Origin: Pleurotus djamor
Lineage: Eukaryota > Basidiomycota > Agaricomycetes > Agaricales > Pleurotaceae
Assembly: GCA_029747585.1 (NCBI GenBank)
Contig: JAPEVF010000244.1
Coordinates: forward strand, 1 to 60,498
Direction: 5' to 3'
Length of the DNA: 60,498 nt
Shown here: piece by piece, positions 60,003-60,498 of the stretch
Position numbering within the stretch: the stretch's first letter is position 1
Layout: every line of letters starts with the position of its first letter
The notes under the pieces: model-generated
Database searches by the model: none
Seen by the model: only the letters and a program-made list of their open reading frames with translations
Told to the model about the DNA's origin: nothing
Position numbers and translations under genes: made by a program

Positions 60003-60498
60003 CTAAACAAATAAAAAGTATGGTTCCATGCTCCGGTTCAGAACTTTGAAGGAAGGCTCTACGCATGGGCAACCGCCGTAGAGCTCTCCTCATCCTGAAC
60101 CTCACACCGAATGCTCCCGAGACGTCTCTTCGGAGCCCACACAACCCTCAAGCTCGAGTCACTCCCTCTAGGTCATCTTTGAAGGTCGCATGTCACTTAT
60201 CGGTCTCACTCGACTCGCCACCGCCTCGTGCAACAAGCCACGATCATGGAAGATGGGCGATGCGCTACTCCGCTAAATGACAGCGCCAGGATGACCTAGA
60301 AGTACGCACATGCGTCGAGTGAACTCGAACTTGAAAGAGGTGGTACCGCCGTCGAATCCGAAACAGGAGTGATTTGTACCTGCGTACTTCTCTTGGTTGA
60401 TTCATCTGGGGCGCAAGAAGAGTTAGAACTGGACCGTCAGGTGGAAGAGAAGAGGTAACTTACCTTGGATGTCTTTGGTGTGTGTTTGCTGATGAAAA
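60003..60498 (-). repeat. Gene-like repeat, copy E (cut by window end)
   Basis: Same orientation as A and B, inverted relative to C. On the minus strand it starts at the window edge with CATCAGCAAACACACACC, then leader ending ATCCAAG|GTAAGT, acceptor CCCCAG near 60413, and an ATG opening MNQPREVRRYKSLLFRIRR. The other frame over the same block reads CFGFDGGTTSFKFEFT without a stop, unlike copies B and C. The arginine-rich frame is also present (about 60060-60110). The TATA box and TTGATCAA expected upstream lie beyond the window. Confidence 0.75.

Noticed and set aside
1..60498. tRNA genes, rRNA, CRISPR arrays or classic transposase/reverse transcriptase
   Set aside because: I scanned for tRNA B-box patterns, regular spacer arrays and catalytic motifs of mobile elements and found none I could support by eye.

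Overview
The window reads as nuclear DNA of a filamentous basidiomycete, most likely an Agaricomycete (mushroom-forming fungus). Genes are compact and split by many short introns (about 50-70 bases, with GTRNGT donors and YAG acceptors). TATA boxes lie roughly 45-75 bases upstream of several start codons. The gene set is typical of Agaricomycetes: an NRPS-like adenylate-forming reductase, an F-box/leucine-rich protein, a GH30 endo-glucanase and a P450. Gene assignments come from reading spliced translations by eye; no database search was possible. Scattered N bases mark a draft assembly and in places disturb reading frames.

Layout. 0.5-6.8 kb: an adenylate-forming reductase (+) converging on an MFS transporter (-), a plausible small metabolite cassette. 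7.1-9.8 kb: AP-1 beta-adaptin (-). 10.8-13.5 kb: secreted GH30 beta-1,6-glucanase (+). 13.5-17.1 kb: no supportable gene. 17.1-20.2 kb: a P450 (+) and a short conserved fungal protein (+). 20.3-23.6 kb: an F-box protein (-) and a PBN1/PIG-X-like GPI mannosyltransferase subunit (-). 23.6-28.2 kb: gene-poor, with G-rich repeats and a cluster of ACGCGT sites. 28.2-32.3 kb: a long serine-rich protein with two RanBP2-type zinc fingers (+).

32.3-45.4 kb is a gene-poor accessory stretch with N blocks. It carries at least four copies of a roughly 0.5-0.6 kb gene-like repeat, a broken copy of a coiled-coil gene, and a possible gene relic at 36.5-37.0 kb. 45.4-54.9 kb is a housekeeping block: peroxisomal Lon protease (-) ending in the targeting tripeptide SRL, importin-beta/Kap95 (-), and LSM7 (+) divergent from importin. 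55.3-57.9 kb holds a doubtful small minus-strand gene and an unrecognised gene with a PD-(D/E)XK-like nuclease signature. 58.2 kb to the end is a coiled-coil gene followed by another copy of the repeat, inverted relative to the 41.8-43.1 kb copy, so the housekeeping block sits between inverted repeats.

The strongest leads for something new are the multicopy gene-like repeat with its associated coiled-coil gene, and the nuclease-like gene beside it.
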